Source of the DNA: Gnetum montanum
Taxonomy: Eukaryota; Streptophyta; Gnetopsida; Gnetales; Gnetaceae
DNA length: 64,000 nt
Assembly (NCBI GenBank): GCA_015680685.1
Contig: MNCI01035354.1
Location: 142,393-206,392, forward strand
Direction of reading: 5' to 3'
This document shows, one piece after another, positions 22,563 to 34,530 of the stretch. The notes below the pieces were generated by a model that searched no databases, had not been told where the DNA came from, and saw only the letters and a list, made by a program, of their open reading frames with translations. The translations under genes and the position numbers were made by a program. Position 1 is the stretch's first letter; each line of letters starts with the position of its first letter.

Positions 22563-24049
22563 CATTTGGAGGAGTGGCCTAAGAGATGTTGACAAAGAAT
22601 AGCAAAACACCACAGTAGACTTGGCACAAACATCACTCTTCAATACATGATTAGATGTCACTGCACTATGCCCATAAAGTGTTGTGGATAGTGGCATGCT
22701 AAATGGTAGGTGAGAAGTAGGAGTAAAAGGCATAGGTAATTTGCTAGGTGTAAAAGAAAGGATAAGGTGCAAACGAGGTATTATGATGTGAGAACATCAT
22801 AGCTAATGGTGACCATGGCTGATGGTAACCATGGCACCAAAGTGGCTTGTCCTTGAAAATGGTAACCTCTCATCTGAATGCTTGTGAGAGAGTCAAGGCA
22901 TAGGTTCAAGGCTAGGCTAACTATGAAACTACTTCTCTATTTGATTACTTGGCAACATGCTTCCCCCACCCTTCCCCCCCCCCCCCNNNNNNNNNNGTAG
23001 GTTGAACCTTCTCTGGGTTCTACATGTTACTAAATTCTTGCTATGAAGTGCTTCCCATCAAGTGAGTTATGTGTCACTATATGGGCTTTATTTTTTGTTG
23101 GCAAAACTACATCACGTCTATACAATTAGGTGTTTCCTCCACAAGATGATTTTTGTTATATCCACTTGCACTTTGACCAACTAATAGAGGATCCCCATGG
23201 GATGACTCATGTTATGTTTATCTTGGGCTTTGAAGCTTGATTTGAAGATGGAATCATGTGGCCACAGCACATGAGCATCAAAAAGGCTTACAATCTTTGC
23301 TATGTGAAGAATGAAAGGTTATCGACATATAGGAGTAGATGTGAGTAGGCTCTCATGGGATAATAGGGATATGCACTCTTGAGAGGTTAAGCTAGTCCAA
23401 TCATGCACATCAAAGCGATATGGCAACTTGCTGCTATGATGAGATGCACCTTTGTACAACTGCCTAGGGCTTCATCCTACAAAAACAACTCTAAGAAGAT
23501 AATAAAATCATAAAATAAATAAATGCAAATAGACTACAGATGAAAAAATGTAGAAGGCCACATCAATGAAAAAATTTGTGTAGATTAAAAGTGCCTTATT
23601 TTAGAATTGTAGTGTGCTCGCTTTCTTAGTGTAGAAGGAGAGTTGTAGTATGCTCGCTCCTTTGCTTATAGAAGGATGGAAAAAGTTATTAACAACTAAC
23701 CACAAACCCAATTTAAGTTCTTGGTAGACCATGGCTTTACTAGTTTAAGGTCCTAGTAGATTTTTAAGCCTAGTTTAAGGTCCTGGCAGACAATGCTATG
23801 CTAGTTTATAGTCCTAGCAAACTACTTTGTGCTAGTTTAACATCTTAGTGGATGTGTTGTACCACTTTAGAGGCATGGTGGACTACTAGTTTAAATCATG
23901 GTGGACTACCAATTTATAGTCTTAGCGGACCTATTGTGCTAAGTTAACATCATGACCCAAGGATGAGCTATGCTAATTTAAAGTCATAACATACCTCTAT
24001 GCCAATTTAACATCGTAGCAAATGAGTGCTCATCTTGCTTCATTGATGT
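22563..24049 (-). other. Element H 3' untranslated region
   Basis: About 1.5 kb between integrase and the PPT with no open frame of note. It contains a 13-base C run beside a 10-base N gap (22,987-22,996) and the tandem array at 23,690-24,030. Confidence 0.6.
23690..24030. repeat. Tandem array in the element H 3' region, unit about 35-40 bp
   Basis: Roughly nine diverged copies of a unit like TGCTAGTTTAAGGTCCTAGC plus AGAC(C)...: for example near 23,735, 23,770, 23,805, 23,840 and 23,935. 3' regions of Tat/Ogre elements are known to carry such arrays. Confidence 0.7.
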
Positions 24050-25170
24050 GTGGTGATGCATGCTAAATATAGTATGGCTTCAAGTACGAATGGTTCACTA
24101 AATTGGCAAACTCATTTTCATCTTGATCAGTAAGATTGAATGCTCTATTGTCATAGGCCTTAGTGACTAGGAAAGGCCCTTCACAGTTTGTTGAGAATTT
24201 ATCCATGGGTTCACGAACAACCTTAAGGACTCGGTTCCCTTTTCTAATTGGGTGGTGATGCTGGTTGTGATGATGCTTTTATCATTGTCTTTCTTGATAC
24301 CATTCAATGCAATCAAGTGTATGCATGCACTCCTCCTCTATTGATTCAAGGTCTACAATTCTCAACTTGTTGGTCTAACCTTCATTGATGAGGTCTAAGA
24401 AGATTACCAAGAGCGATGGAACCTACAATTCAAGTGGCAAAACTACTTCAGATCCATAGATGACTCTATAAGCCATCATACCTATTGCTATTTAATACAT
24501 CATGCGATAGGCCCAAAGTGCATAGACTAGTTGCTCATGCCATCATCATTTCCTATTGCTTAGCATCTTCTTGAGGAAGTTGATGATGACCTTGTTGGTA
24601 GCCTCCGCTTGGCCATTTATCTTAGGGTAGTATGGTGATGAAAAGAAGTATTTGATGCCAAAGTGCTCACAAAAGGCTTTGGTTTTGAGGTTGTTAAAAT
24701 GCGGTCCATTTACCATCACTATGGTCATGGGAAAGCCGAATCGGGTCACTATGTTGTCCAACATGAACTTGTAGACATGTTATGATGTCATCTTTCTAAG
24801 GGGAATAGATTCAACCCACTAGGTGAAATATTATGTTGCAATTATTATGAAACTATGCCCTATGGAGGACTTAGGCATTATGGATCCAATGATGTCTAGG
24901 CCCTAGCATTGGAATAACCACGTGATTTGCATTGTATGCAATTCAATTAGTGGCACATGCACCAAGTTACTATGCCACTAACAAGTGTCACACATTTTGA
25001 CTCTCCAGATGCAATTTCTCTCCATGTAATGCCAATAGTATCCTAGCCATATAATTTTTCCTACCATTACCCTAGGTGCTATGTGACCTCTACACAGTCC
25101 TTCATGGACTTGCTCAATGATTATTTTTGCTTCAATTTTGCTTATGCAGGTTACCAGTATGTCATCATGG
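24050..25170 (-). pseudogene. Element H: integrase remnant
   Basis: Minus-strand zinc module at 24,978-25,110 (QVHEGLCRGHIAPR ... YYWHYMERNC ... CDTC). Core block at 24,546-24,764: VTRFGFPMTIVMVNGPHFNN (second catalytic Asp changed to Asn or Val context), FCEHFGIKYFFSSPYYPKINGQAEATNKVIINFL (Glu kept). C-terminal region to about 24,050: WAYR, RKGNRVLKVV, KFSTNCEGPFLVTKAYDN, LVNHSYLKPYY. The NGQAEATNKVI block is Tat-like. Stops interrupt it. Confidence 0.85.
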
Positions 25171-25549
25171 GATCTGCAACATAACGTGTTATCACCTATG
25201 ATGACATATTGTTGTGAACATTTGTGTACTGTGTCCTTTTGAGTATTAGTTAAGTGTTGCATAGGCTCACCTTGTAGAACGTACACCTTGATGTCGTTGT
25301 ACCACTCTTTTGCATGGGTGGTGCTAACTGTGGCTATGGATGCATCTTTGATGGTTTGCATGATAGGTGTAGTGTAATCCACCACTGAGATGGGTAATGC
25401 ATTAAACATGCTAGGTACTATGCTAAGGGCTAATGTTGCAAGTGCTTTAGATATAGCCTTTTCACTTTGGGGAACATGTTGGACATTAGTAGCTACAAAG
25501 TGTTGGAGCAAGTGTTTTTCCATGTCACAGTAAGGCTATAAATGTTGTG

Positions 25550-25850
25550 CTTTGCATGTGTAAACCTCTATTACCTAATTTACCACTAGTTATGAATCAC
25601 CTCAAATCACTATGCATTGGATCCCTAGGTTGCATCCTGCAAGGATGCCTTGAAGGAGACCTTCGTACTCCGCCACTTTTTTGGTGCAAGGAAATGAAAA
25701 ACAATATGCAAAGGGTTGAATATCTCCAAAGGGAAATGTCATAATAGCAATGGTACTCCCCCTTGAGAGGTTGAAGTTTTATCAAAATGTAGGAGTGCCT
25801 CATAGTTGTTGAGCACTTGGCTAATATTGCTAACATGCTCGTCCTAGAAC
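25550..25850 (-). pseudogene. Element H: archaeal-type RNase H (aRNH) remnant
   Basis: Minus-strand segments LHFDKTSTSQGG (catalytic Asp), VAEYEGLLQGILAGCNLGIQ (catalytic Glu), GDS*LVVN (third acidic residue; a stop replaces Gln). This is a second RNase H after the normal one, a signature of the Tat lineage of plant Ty3/gypsy elements. It would help remove the RNA template and primer during copying. Stops make it non-functional. Confidence 0.7.
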
Positions 25851-25899
25851 TTAGGATCTATAGTAGCTTGATCGTCTACTAGTGAAGCTATGAGTTGTG

Positions 25900-27500
25900 T
25901 GACTATTGCTTGATCTTTCATTGAGGCTTGCACAACATAATGTAAGTCAAACTTCATTTGTATTACTTTCCACCATGTAATGCAACTACTTTCATAGATA
26001 TTCATTATTATAGCTCAGAGTACATTGTTCTTGCAAATGATGTTAACCTCATTGTGAAAGAGGTAATGCCTCCACTTCTTTAGTGAGAAGACCAAGGCAA
26101 GGCAATACTTCTCCACATCATTGTATATTGTTTCATGGACTAATAATAAATGGCTTAGATAGTAGACTAGGATTTCTACGCCATCATCTTGCTTTTAGCA
26201 AAGTAGAGAAGTGATGGATGTGTCAGAAGTGGCAAGGTATATGTAAACAAGCTTATCTCCTTGAGGAGGATGGACCATAGGTAGTTGTGCTAACTCTTTC
26301 TTAATGTTTTCGAATGCTTGTTGGCACTGAGCAGTCCACTCAAAGTGGGCTCCTTTCTTGAGCAAATGTTGCATTGGTTGTAGCTTGTTGGTTAACTGGG
26401 TCATAAACCTGCACATGAATTGTATTCTTCCTTGCAACCCTTGTAGCTCTTTAAGGTTAGCTAATGATGCCAAGTTGGTTATGTGCTTAACCTTGTCAGG
26501 ATCCACCTGTATACCTACTTTGGATACTACAAAGTTGAAAATCCTACCCGTTCTAATGCAAAAAACACACTTCTTAGGCTTTAACCTAAGCTCGTGTTTT
26601 AGGAAACATTTAAGCACTACATCTAAGTCATTTGCGTGGTTTTGGGCCACTTTGGACTTAAATGCAATATCATCTATGTAGTCATTAAGCAAAATTAGCA
26701 TGTAATTGCTAAAAATGTACATCATTGCATGTTGGTATGTTGCTCCTCTGTTCTTTAGTCCAAAAGGCATCATTGTGTAGCAAAACATACCCTAGGCAGT
26801 CATGAAGGTTGTACTAAGCTAGTGCTCAAGGTTGATCCTAATCTAGTTGTAGCCTGTGAACCCATCCATGAAGGACAACCAGGTGTGTCTAGCCATAGTA
26901 TCGATCAATTGATTTATACTATGCAACAAAAATTCATCTTTAATAGCTGCCTTGTTTGGATCATAAAAGTCTATGCAAATGTGTATACTTCCATTTTTCT
27001 TAGGCACAACCAGGATGTTAGAGACCCAGTTTGCATAGTCAATAGCCTAGATGAAACCAACCTTGTAAAGCTTGGTTATTTCATCATGGACTAATCAACA
27101 CCACCTTAGGTCTAACCTTGCATGCTTATTGCTTAACTAGTTTGATACAATAATCAAGGACGATGTTATGTTGGACTGGTCGATGATCTAGGCCTAGCAT
27201 GTCCTTGTATGACCATGAAAATGCTTCAATGTCATTGTTAAGTACTTTAGCAATGTCTTGAGCATGCTAAGGTTCTAGTGAGAAATGTAGTTTCAGCGTT
27301 CTTGCCTTATTGTTATGTGTTGCCACAGGGATCTCAACAAGGGGATCCTCTGTGACGTCCCTTGCCTCTAGGTCGACAGCCTTAACTAGACCATCTAACT
27401 AGTCTAGTAGTGCCTCTATAGATGCTAGGTACTCATTGTAACCTGTAGGCTCGATGTCTAGCCAATGAGGATTAACTTATCAATGTTGCCATAAGGCCCT
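25900..27500 (-). pseudogene. Element H: reverse transcriptase and RNase H remnant
   Basis: Minus-strand RT: VVPKKNGSIHICIDFYDPNKA near 27,000; WLSFMDGFTGYN; YTMMPFGLKNRGATYQHAM (26,770); the catalytic box DYIDDIAFKS is intact; RLKPKKCVF; NLKELQGLQGRIQFMCRF; HLLKKGAHFEW; then RNase H (YIYLATSDTSITSLL, YYLSHLLLVHETIYNDVEK, ALVFSLKKWRHYL) to about 25,950. A 197-codon frame at 26,195-26,788 remains open. The GLQGRI and LKKG blocks are characteristic of Tat RTs. Upstream it reaches the candidate splice acceptor at 27,551. Confidence 0.85.
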
Positions 27501-29029
27501 GTGAGGACCAAAGGTGAGAAGTTCTACTCATGCATAGCCATGTTGTGTTCCTACAAAATAAACCAAAAAAACATCAAGTGGCACCTGTTTGACAAAGTTA
27601 ATATACACGAATGAGAAAAGTAATCCAATGAAATTTTCTTAGGCATGCATGTAAGTTGCTATGGGAAATAAACATGTTTGCACCAATTTTAGGCCCTAGC
27701 AAGCCATATGCATGCCAATTTTAGGCCTCGATAGGCCACAGATGCACCAAACATGCTATTCTAAGGAGGGCTGGTCATGCTCAAGGAGTGGAATTAACTT
27801 GCACATTTGTAGGGCAATAAAAAATCATGGTTTTAGACTCAAGATGGTTGACTATGCTCTCCATGCTTAGCAATTGGGCACTTGGTGTCAAGCATAGTCC
27901 TAGGTTGGTGGGTCATTAATGATCCTAGGAGAGTATATAAACATGATTTTACCATGGTAACTTCATTATTTCCAGCTTTACCGAAACGTTGAGAGCATAG
28001 TCTTACTATTGCCTCTACCTTTAACCGTGATTTCAAGAGCATAGTTGTAAAAAAGATGACACACTGAACTACATGCCTTCATCCAAGGTTGACAAACATC
28101 GCTAAAGGAGAGAGGGCACTAAACTACTTGCCATAGGCATGCGTGGAGGAGAGGAGGCCATCTATGTCACCTAGGTATGCCAACTATGCTCTCCCCTTTG
28201 CTTCTATTTTCTATTTTCTTTTTCTTTTTTGGATTTTAGAGGTTTAGAAGCATAGTCCTATAGCATTGCTTGCAATCCTTGCCATGGTGGTGGGTGTCAT
28301 AGTTGTGTGCCATTTATGGCGTGACATGGTAGCAAGGAGGGTTTTTTGTCTTTGCTGGGAAAGGAGATAGGGTTTTGCTTTTTTTTTCTTCTCTTTCTCT
28401 TATTCTTCTGGGTTAAGTAGGCTTTGGGATCCTACAGACTACACTCTACTATGTAATCGCAAGGGTGACTCTATGATAAGAGGTAGGTTTTTTCTTCTTG
28501 TTGCTCTTCCACACAAGGTCTAGGACCCTGTAGATTATGCTCCATGGCATAGCTGCAAGGTTTGCAGCTGCCATCAATGTTGGGATTTTTATTTTTTTAT
28601 ATTTTTTCATGCATTTTATGTTTTTGAGTTAGCTTGCTGCATGTAATGCATGCTTGGTAATTGTGTATACTCATTTTTTGTTGTGGTAGGTCCCAGGTGA
28701 TGCTGAAGGCCCCAGCGACCTAGTAAAGGAAGTAGAAACTCCACCTTCACCTAGTGCTACTGGCTGAGCATGACCAAATGTACCTCCCACGGGGTTTTTT
28801 ACTATATTTTTGCTATGTGATGCTACTCATATTATGTTGTGGCTATGTGTCTCTATTCATGCCACATTTTTTTGTGTATGACTATTTGGTAAGTGTAGTG
28901 TGCAAACTTGTATCACTATATGATGATTTTATCGTATTTGCTATGAGTATGCTTATAATGTAACCTATGCTAATGTGCCTATCTGATGAATTAATGTGGA
29001 AAATATGTGTTACACTAGCCTAGAGTTAT

Positions 29030-29515
29030 GCAACAATAGTGATATTGGGCCATTGCGAGCCATAGTGAGTATGGGCCATTATGAGCCATAGCGATACTAG
29101 GCAATTATGATCCATAGTGAGTCTGTTGTCAGTTTAAAGCCTTAATGGGTCCAATGCCAATTTGAGGCCATAGCAAAAGGGCTGATGCTAGTTTTTGACC
29201 ATTTTAGGCTATGTGTTGCTAGTTTAAGGCCATAGCGAGCCATTGCTATAGGGTTAAAGGTGGTATGGCATGCCAGTTTTAGGCCATAGTGGGTTGAGGT
29301 GGTAGTTTAGGGCTATTATTGGCCACATTGATAATTTAGGGCCATTCCAAGCCGCAATGATAGTTTAAGACTATTTTAGGCCATGGTGATAGTTTAGGAC
29401 CATTCTGGACCACAACAATAGTTTACGGCCATTTCGGGCTACAACAATAGTTTAGGACCATTCTAGGCCATGATGATAGTTTAAAGCCATTCCAAGCCGC
29501 ATATTGCTAGCCCTC
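29030..29515. repeat. Tandem array inside element H, unit about 27-33 bp
   Basis: Some fifteen diverged copies of ATAGTTTAGGGCCATTCTAG plus GCCATGATG, most regular at 29,300-29,510, with GCCATAGTGAG-type variants at 29,040-29,130. Both halves of the unit contain GGCC. Confidence 0.75.
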
Positions 29516-29589
29516 TTTTTTGTGTGATTTTTTCTGTTATGATTTTTATGCATTTTTTATGTTTTTCATGCATTAAAGTAATAACTATG

Positions 29590-29690
29590 GAAGTGTAAAC
29601 TAAGCGAGCAAATGTGTAAACAAAGTGGATGAATGCATAAACAAAGCAAATAAAAGTGTAAACTAAGCAAACCAATGTGTAATCTGAGAA
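29590..29690. repeat. Short tandem repeat, unit about 24 bp
   Basis: Four or five copies of GTGTAAACTAAGCGAGCAAA with GTAAACAAAG and GTGTAATCTG variants. In the minus frame it gives a repeated F-V-Y-T/A-F peptide pattern, which is an artefact of the repeat. Confidence 0.7.
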
Positions 29691-29827
29691 ATCAAGCTAA
29701 ATGTAAATAACATACTATAATAATAATCTAATGTGAAACACATGTAACATAAGCAAAAAGTAAAATACTAGATGCACAGAAGCGAATAGTGGATAAGCAC
29801 CTAGCACGTTTTGGACTAAGGCAATAC

Positions 29828-30620
29828 CTTGGTTGTGCAGTTGCTTCTTAACCTGATGCGGATTAGGAGGTGTGTAGGGTTTGAATTGTACTATCTAGTA
29901 ATCCCCTTGACCTTCACTTGCTATGTCAAAGGGAAATTCTACCCAAAGGACATCCATTGAGAGGTCACTGGCTTCTACTGCTCTTTTAGTTGTATGTACT
30001 TCATGCGTCTCATTCTTTCTCATAAATGCATCATCAAGAAACTCAACATCTGACCCTTGCTCCATGTCTATGTTGTTGATGGCTAAGGGGACAACATTAT
30101 CACCATGGATAATAACTTCACCACCTTCATATGGAAGGTAGATCTCCTAATGAATTGGAGAGGAGATGACTCATAATTCAGCCAGCCAAGGTCTACCTAA
30201 TATCAAGTTGAAGCCCAGCATCTCTTCTATGATAATGAACTGGATAGTGGTAGGTAATTGCTCCCATGCTTCAAAAGCTATAGTAACAATACCCCTAACA
30301 ATGACGCATGATCCATTGAATGATTTCAAACATTGGATTTTTTTTGGCTCATTTGATTTGTGAGGTCTAGCTTATCCATGACAATGTATGGCATTACATT
30401 TATTACTGCTCTATCATCAATGTGCACTCTGTGAATCTTGCATTGCCCAATGTGTATAGTAATAAACATAGGAGCTATTATGATGTCACCTCTCTTGCGA
30501 TTGACGTTGATTACTTTATTGAAAAATTTTAGGAACATGGAACTCAATTCCTATGGTGTAGGAGGCAACATCACTGCATGGATGAAGGTCTCATCTATAG
30601 GGATGTCCTCCATAACAAGG
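29828..30620 (-). pseudogene. Element H: protease remnant
   Basis: Minus-strand retropepsin: IGQCKIHRVHIDDRAVINVMPY at about 30,390-30,450 corresponds to the Tat active-site block (VDDGSAVN), with DGS changed to DRA. The domain ends with IEEMLGFNLILGRPWLAEL near 30,180-30,230. About 120 further codons (GGEVIIHGDN ...) reach the candidate splice donor. Altered active site and stops make it inactive. Confidence 0.75.
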
Positions 30621-31299
30621 ATGCAGGTCAACATCTACACCAATGCTTCACGGTGGGTAGATGAGGTCATGACTAGGTTGTACAAGCTCAATGTTGTATT
30701 TTTTTGTTTAAGTGCTTATTTGACTTGGGCTAATGCATCCACGAAGTCTTTGCCATTAGCCATGTTTTTGTTAGCCTTAACTTCTTCCTATGGCCTAATA
30801 GACAAATTTCTCATGGAGGCAACTTAGGCTTTATTTTCTTAGCTTACTTGGGCCTTAGTGCTCCCTTGTGATTTGCTTGGTGTAGCCTCTCTAGTTGTTT
30901 TGGTCATAGGATCCACAAATATAGGAACTAGTTTTGGTAGACTTAGCTCTCTTTGGTCTTGATGTTACCTAATCATTTTGTCTACAAGACACTCATTAGG
31001 TCTCCTTTGTTGCCACCTCAGGGGCCTGCCAATGTTGCTAGTGAGGTTATCCCTTGGAAAGGAAGGGACTAATGCATTGGCTACTACTGGGCTTCAAATA
31101 GGTGGTGGGCTAGCATGTTGAAACACTCTGATGATGAAGGGTGGCTAAACAATTGTTGTTGATGCAACTTGTAGGGGGACCCTAACTATGAAGGACATTG
31201 TGGGTGCTTGAGGTGGTGCTTTAATAATGAAAGAGGCCTCAAACCCATGTGTGCCAAGAGAACCCTAGCACTACAAGAGGGCACTCAAACCATGAATGG

Positions 31300-33435
31300 A
31301 TTTTGCACTAGTTATAGATCATCATCAACATTGATAGCACTTATAAAATAGTTGGAATCATCTACATTTAGAGGGTCATTATTCACCCTCATGGACTGGT
31401 TCTGAGACTTAATTAGGTTTGTACTGTCAAGTACCAGCTCATCTCTATCAATCATCCTTTGTAGGTCATCTTGTAAAGCTAGGAAAAAGTCTATGCTATG
31501 GCAGGGCAATTGGTGGTAATGGCAAAATTAGTCCAACCTAAAATGTCTTGGGACCAAGGGCTTGTTTGGTGCTGCCAAAGCGAGATTTCTTCACGCAATA
31601 TCTATCATGTTTTTTGCAAGCATCCTTAAACATTTATTTGTATTAGATGCACGTCTAGCTTTTAACTATTGGTCCAAAAGCTCTAAAGGCTTTGGTGGTA
31701 ATGGGGTATACTTACAACAATCCTTTTGCTCAAAGTTGGACCTTTGAACAACTTGCGTTGTGGCCACCAGGGATGTATGTTGGTTGATTACCTTAAGGCT
31801 TGAGTTGATAGCTTTGTTGTTAGCTAGGGCTTTTGGCTACTTAGCCATCTACCTATAGTTGGTTGCTTTGGCTTCTTTGGCTACAGTTGCCACCATTGCA
31901 TTATGCTTTCCCTTATCTTTGTCTCTCCTTACATGCTGGTTCTTGTAGGCCACATAGGCTAGGTCCTTGCTAGCTTCTGCCACATCTTCTATGCTTTTAG
32001 TTTGAGTGAAGGCTTGGCTTAGGGATTGTGGGCCCAAGTAATATATTTTTAACTTTGTAAAGTCATTGACTGCGCCCTTCAAAATGGCTACAAGATGTGC
32101 TTCAACTATCAACTCCTGTATTTCATATAACATCAAATGAACTTCTACATGAGCTCTAGGTGGCCTTAATTAACTTACATTAGTTGGTCTAAGGTTTTCT
32201 CTAGCTTCAAGTTGTATTTGAAGCTCATTATAAATTGGCTCAATAGGTCCCCCAAAGAGGAGATAGAGCCTCTCGGCAATGCATGGTATCAATCTAATGC
32301 TTTGCCAATCAGTGACATGGAGAACACATGCATGATGGCATGTGGCCATGCTTGCAATAGTAGGCACTCTGACCTAAACATGACCATATGAGCATTGGGA
32401 TCTCCCTCACCATTGTATTTGCTGAATTGAGGTAGTGAGACTCCAACTAGAAGAGTTGGAGGTAGAACCATAAGACTTATAGGGTCATCTTGGTAGAATT
32501 CCATCACGTTAACAATTTCGGAGGAGGCAACTTTTAGTGACTTCACCTCTTCTATCAAGCTTTGGATCATTTGAAATGCTTGGTTTAATCTTTGAGATGC
32601 TCCAGCTAGTTGTGTTGACTGTGTTATCTACTCTTAGACTAGCTGTGTGGTCCATGGCCTAGTTGTAGGTTGCAAAACCATGAAATGTGCTTGATGCATT
32701 TCCTATGCTATAGGGATGGTGATTGGAACAAGCAATGCATATGTGGGTTGGGCTAACACTAGGGGCATCAAAAAAACATGCAGAATGTAGGGTGCCTGAG
32801 TTGTTTGGGACCTAGAGATGGGTCCTACATAGACGTATGGTTGAGCTGATACAGTTACTATTGGTAGAGATGGTTGAATGGGTTACAATGATGTCACGAA
32901 GGAAAAGTCAAGGGAAGACATTGCATCATAATGTGTGTATTGTGTCTGATCTATTGCTATTACAGGCATTAACCTAGGCCTAACAGACAAGGAAGGTGAT
33001 GCTAGTGCTATGACCATCTTGAAGAGAACAAGTGAACTAGATAGAGGAGAAGCTAAACTAGGGATAACTTGTTTGAAGATGGTGTGGAATGAGCCCTTAT
33101 GCTTGAAGCAAGCTTCAAGCTCATCCTCTTCCTCCTATAGGGGGTCCTTGTAGTCTGTTCCTGTGTCACACTCACCTACTTAGATGAGCTAGGCTAACAA
33201 CCGATGGTAAGACTCCATTAGTGGGATGATATCAAATACAGAGGGAATATATTCCTATTCATCCTAGTGGATTAACTTATAGTTTCATTTTGCCTCCATG
33301 TTAGAGTGGTCTAAAGATAACCTTGCTTGAACCTTTGTGCATATGAAGTTGTATTGCTCATTACTTAGCATGGTGTATTCTGGGTCTTAACCACATAACC
33401 TAAGGGATTGCCTTGGTCCTACCATTATGGGATTC
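31300..33435 (-). pseudogene. Element H: gag remnant
   Basis: Minus-strand gag starting close to the N gap. N-terminal segment (VGPRQSLRLCG, about 33,420), Pro/Ser-rich middle, coiled segment (MIQSLIEEVKSLKVA, 32,570), capsid core LPQFSKYNGEGDPNAHMVMFRSECLL (32,400), MHVFSMSLIGKALDW, then a frameshift into RENLRPTNVS and ILKGAVNDFTKLKIYYLGPQSLSQAFTQTKSIEDV (31,950-32,136). A knuckle-like FCHYHQLPCHSIDFFLALQDDLQRMIDR follows near 31,450-31,530. The organisation is that of Tat gag, unrelated to the gag of the other elements here. Confidence 0.8.
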
Positions 33436-33438
33436 TCA

Positions 33439-34162
33439 NNNNNNNNNNNNNNNNNNNNNNNNNNNNNNNNNNNNNNNNNNNNNNNNNNNNNNNNNNNNNN
33501 NNNNNNNNNNNNNNNNNNNNNNNNNNNNNNNNNNNNNNNNNNNNNNNNNNNNNNNNNNNNNNNNNNNNNNNNNNNNNNNNNNNNNNNNNNNNNNNNNNNN
33601 NNNNNNNNNNNNNNNNNNNNNNNNNNNNNNNNNNNNNNNNNNNNNNNNNNNNNNNNNNNNNNNNNNNNNNNNNNNNNNNNNNNNNNNNNNNNNNNNNNNN
33701 NNNNNNNNNNNNNNNNNNNNNNNNNNNNNNNNNNNNNNNNNNNNNNNNNNNNNNNNNNNNNNNNNNNNNNNNNNNNNNNNNNNNNNNNNNNNNNNNNNNN
33801 NNNNNNNNNNNNNNNNNNNNNNNNNNNNNNNNNNNNNNNNNNNNNNNNNNNNNNNNNNNNNNNNNNNNNNNNNNNNNNNNNNNNNNNNNNNNNNNNNNNN
33901 NNNNNNNNNNNNNNNNNNNNNNNNNNNNNNNNNNNNNNNNNNNNNNNNNNNNNNNNNNNNNNNNNNNNNNNNNNNNNNNNNNNNNNNNNNNNNNNNNNNN
34001 NNNNNNNNNNNNNNNNNNNNNNNNNNNNNNNNNNNNNNNNNNNNNNNNNNNNNNNNNNNNNNNNNNNNNNNNNNNNNNNNNNNNNNNNNNNNNNNNNNNN
34101 NNNNNNNNNNNNNNNNNNNNNNNNNNNNNNNNNNNNNNNNNNNNNNNNNNNNNNNNNNNNNN
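33439..34162. other. Assembly gap (N run), followed by 37 T
   Basis: 724 N, then a run of 37 T (34,163-34,199). The gap hides the PBS of element H and most of its 5' LTR. Apparent reading frames across it have no meaning. Confidence 0.95.
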
Positions 34163-34201
<39 letters not shown>

Positions 34202-34530
34202 AAACTACACTCTCCCTGGAATGCATAGCAAAATTTGTGAAGCTAATCTCCTTTTGACTACGCTGTCAACTAGGGTCAAGTGTGGTCTTGATACTTACCA
34301 AAATTTGCAAACATTGGCCTTCTGCTAACTACACTCTCCATGACTACATTTTGTACACTCTAGAATGGTGTGCTTGGGGGAGAGCGTAGTCTCAACAGTT
34401 AGGCAAAATTTTAAGATTTTTCCCTCAAATTGACTACACTCTCAAAGCTTTGTACAAGGTTGAGCATATTTCCCACTTTTCACCAAAACTTGTAGCTAGG
34501 ATGTCACAGTTCAAATTTGGTGGTGTTTCA
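34163..34530 (-). repeat. Element H 5' LTR, surviving end
   Basis: Matches 22,200-22,545 unit by unit, including TCTAGAATGGTGTGCTT, GAGAGCGTAGTCTCAACA and the terminal GGTGGTGTTTCA. In minus orientation it is the start of U3. Beyond 34,530 the sequence changes to the LTR of G1. Confidence 0.8.

Larger units (their letters stand above)
27551..29827 (-). other. Candidate intron of element H between protease and RT
   Basis: On the minus strand CCAAG/GTATT (donor, first intron base 29,827) and TTTATTTTGTAG/GAAC (acceptor, last intron base 27,551) flank 2,277 bp with no pol homology, filled with tandem repeats and H-specific ACTATGCTC motifs. Coding homology to protease ends just upstream and to the pre-RT region starts just downstream. 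Ogre elements are known to have an intron at this place. An unrelated insertion is the alternative. Confidence 0.5.
20934..34530 (-). mobile_element. Element H: Tat/Ogre-type Ty3/gypsy retrotransposon, degenerate
   Basis: Minus-strand order: partial 5' LTR (34,163-34,530, mostly in an N gap), gag, protease, candidate intron, RT, RNase H, a second archaeal-type RNase H, integrase, long 3' region with tandem repeats, PPT, 3' LTR (20,934-22,545). The second RNase H and an intron between protease and RT are features of the Tat/Ogre lineage. It lies within the 3' LTR of G1, which resumes at 34,531. The exact left end is uncertain. Confidence 0.8.

Noticed and set aside
29030-29515. CRISPR array
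   Set aside because: Repeats are diverged and contiguous, with no unique spacers, and the context is a plant retrotransposon.
29481-29675. Membrane-protein-like minus-strand frame with repeated F-V-Y-T-F pattern
   Set aside because: It is the translation of a 24-bp tandem repeat in the H candidate intron.
24000-33430. Host resistance or enzyme genes in the pol-rich central region
   Set aside because: All recognisable protein blocks there are gag, protease, RT, RNase H or integrase of element H.
33387-34328. Long reading frames on both strands across the N run
   Set aside because: They consist of unknown residues plus a poly-T/poly-A translation; artefacts of the gap.
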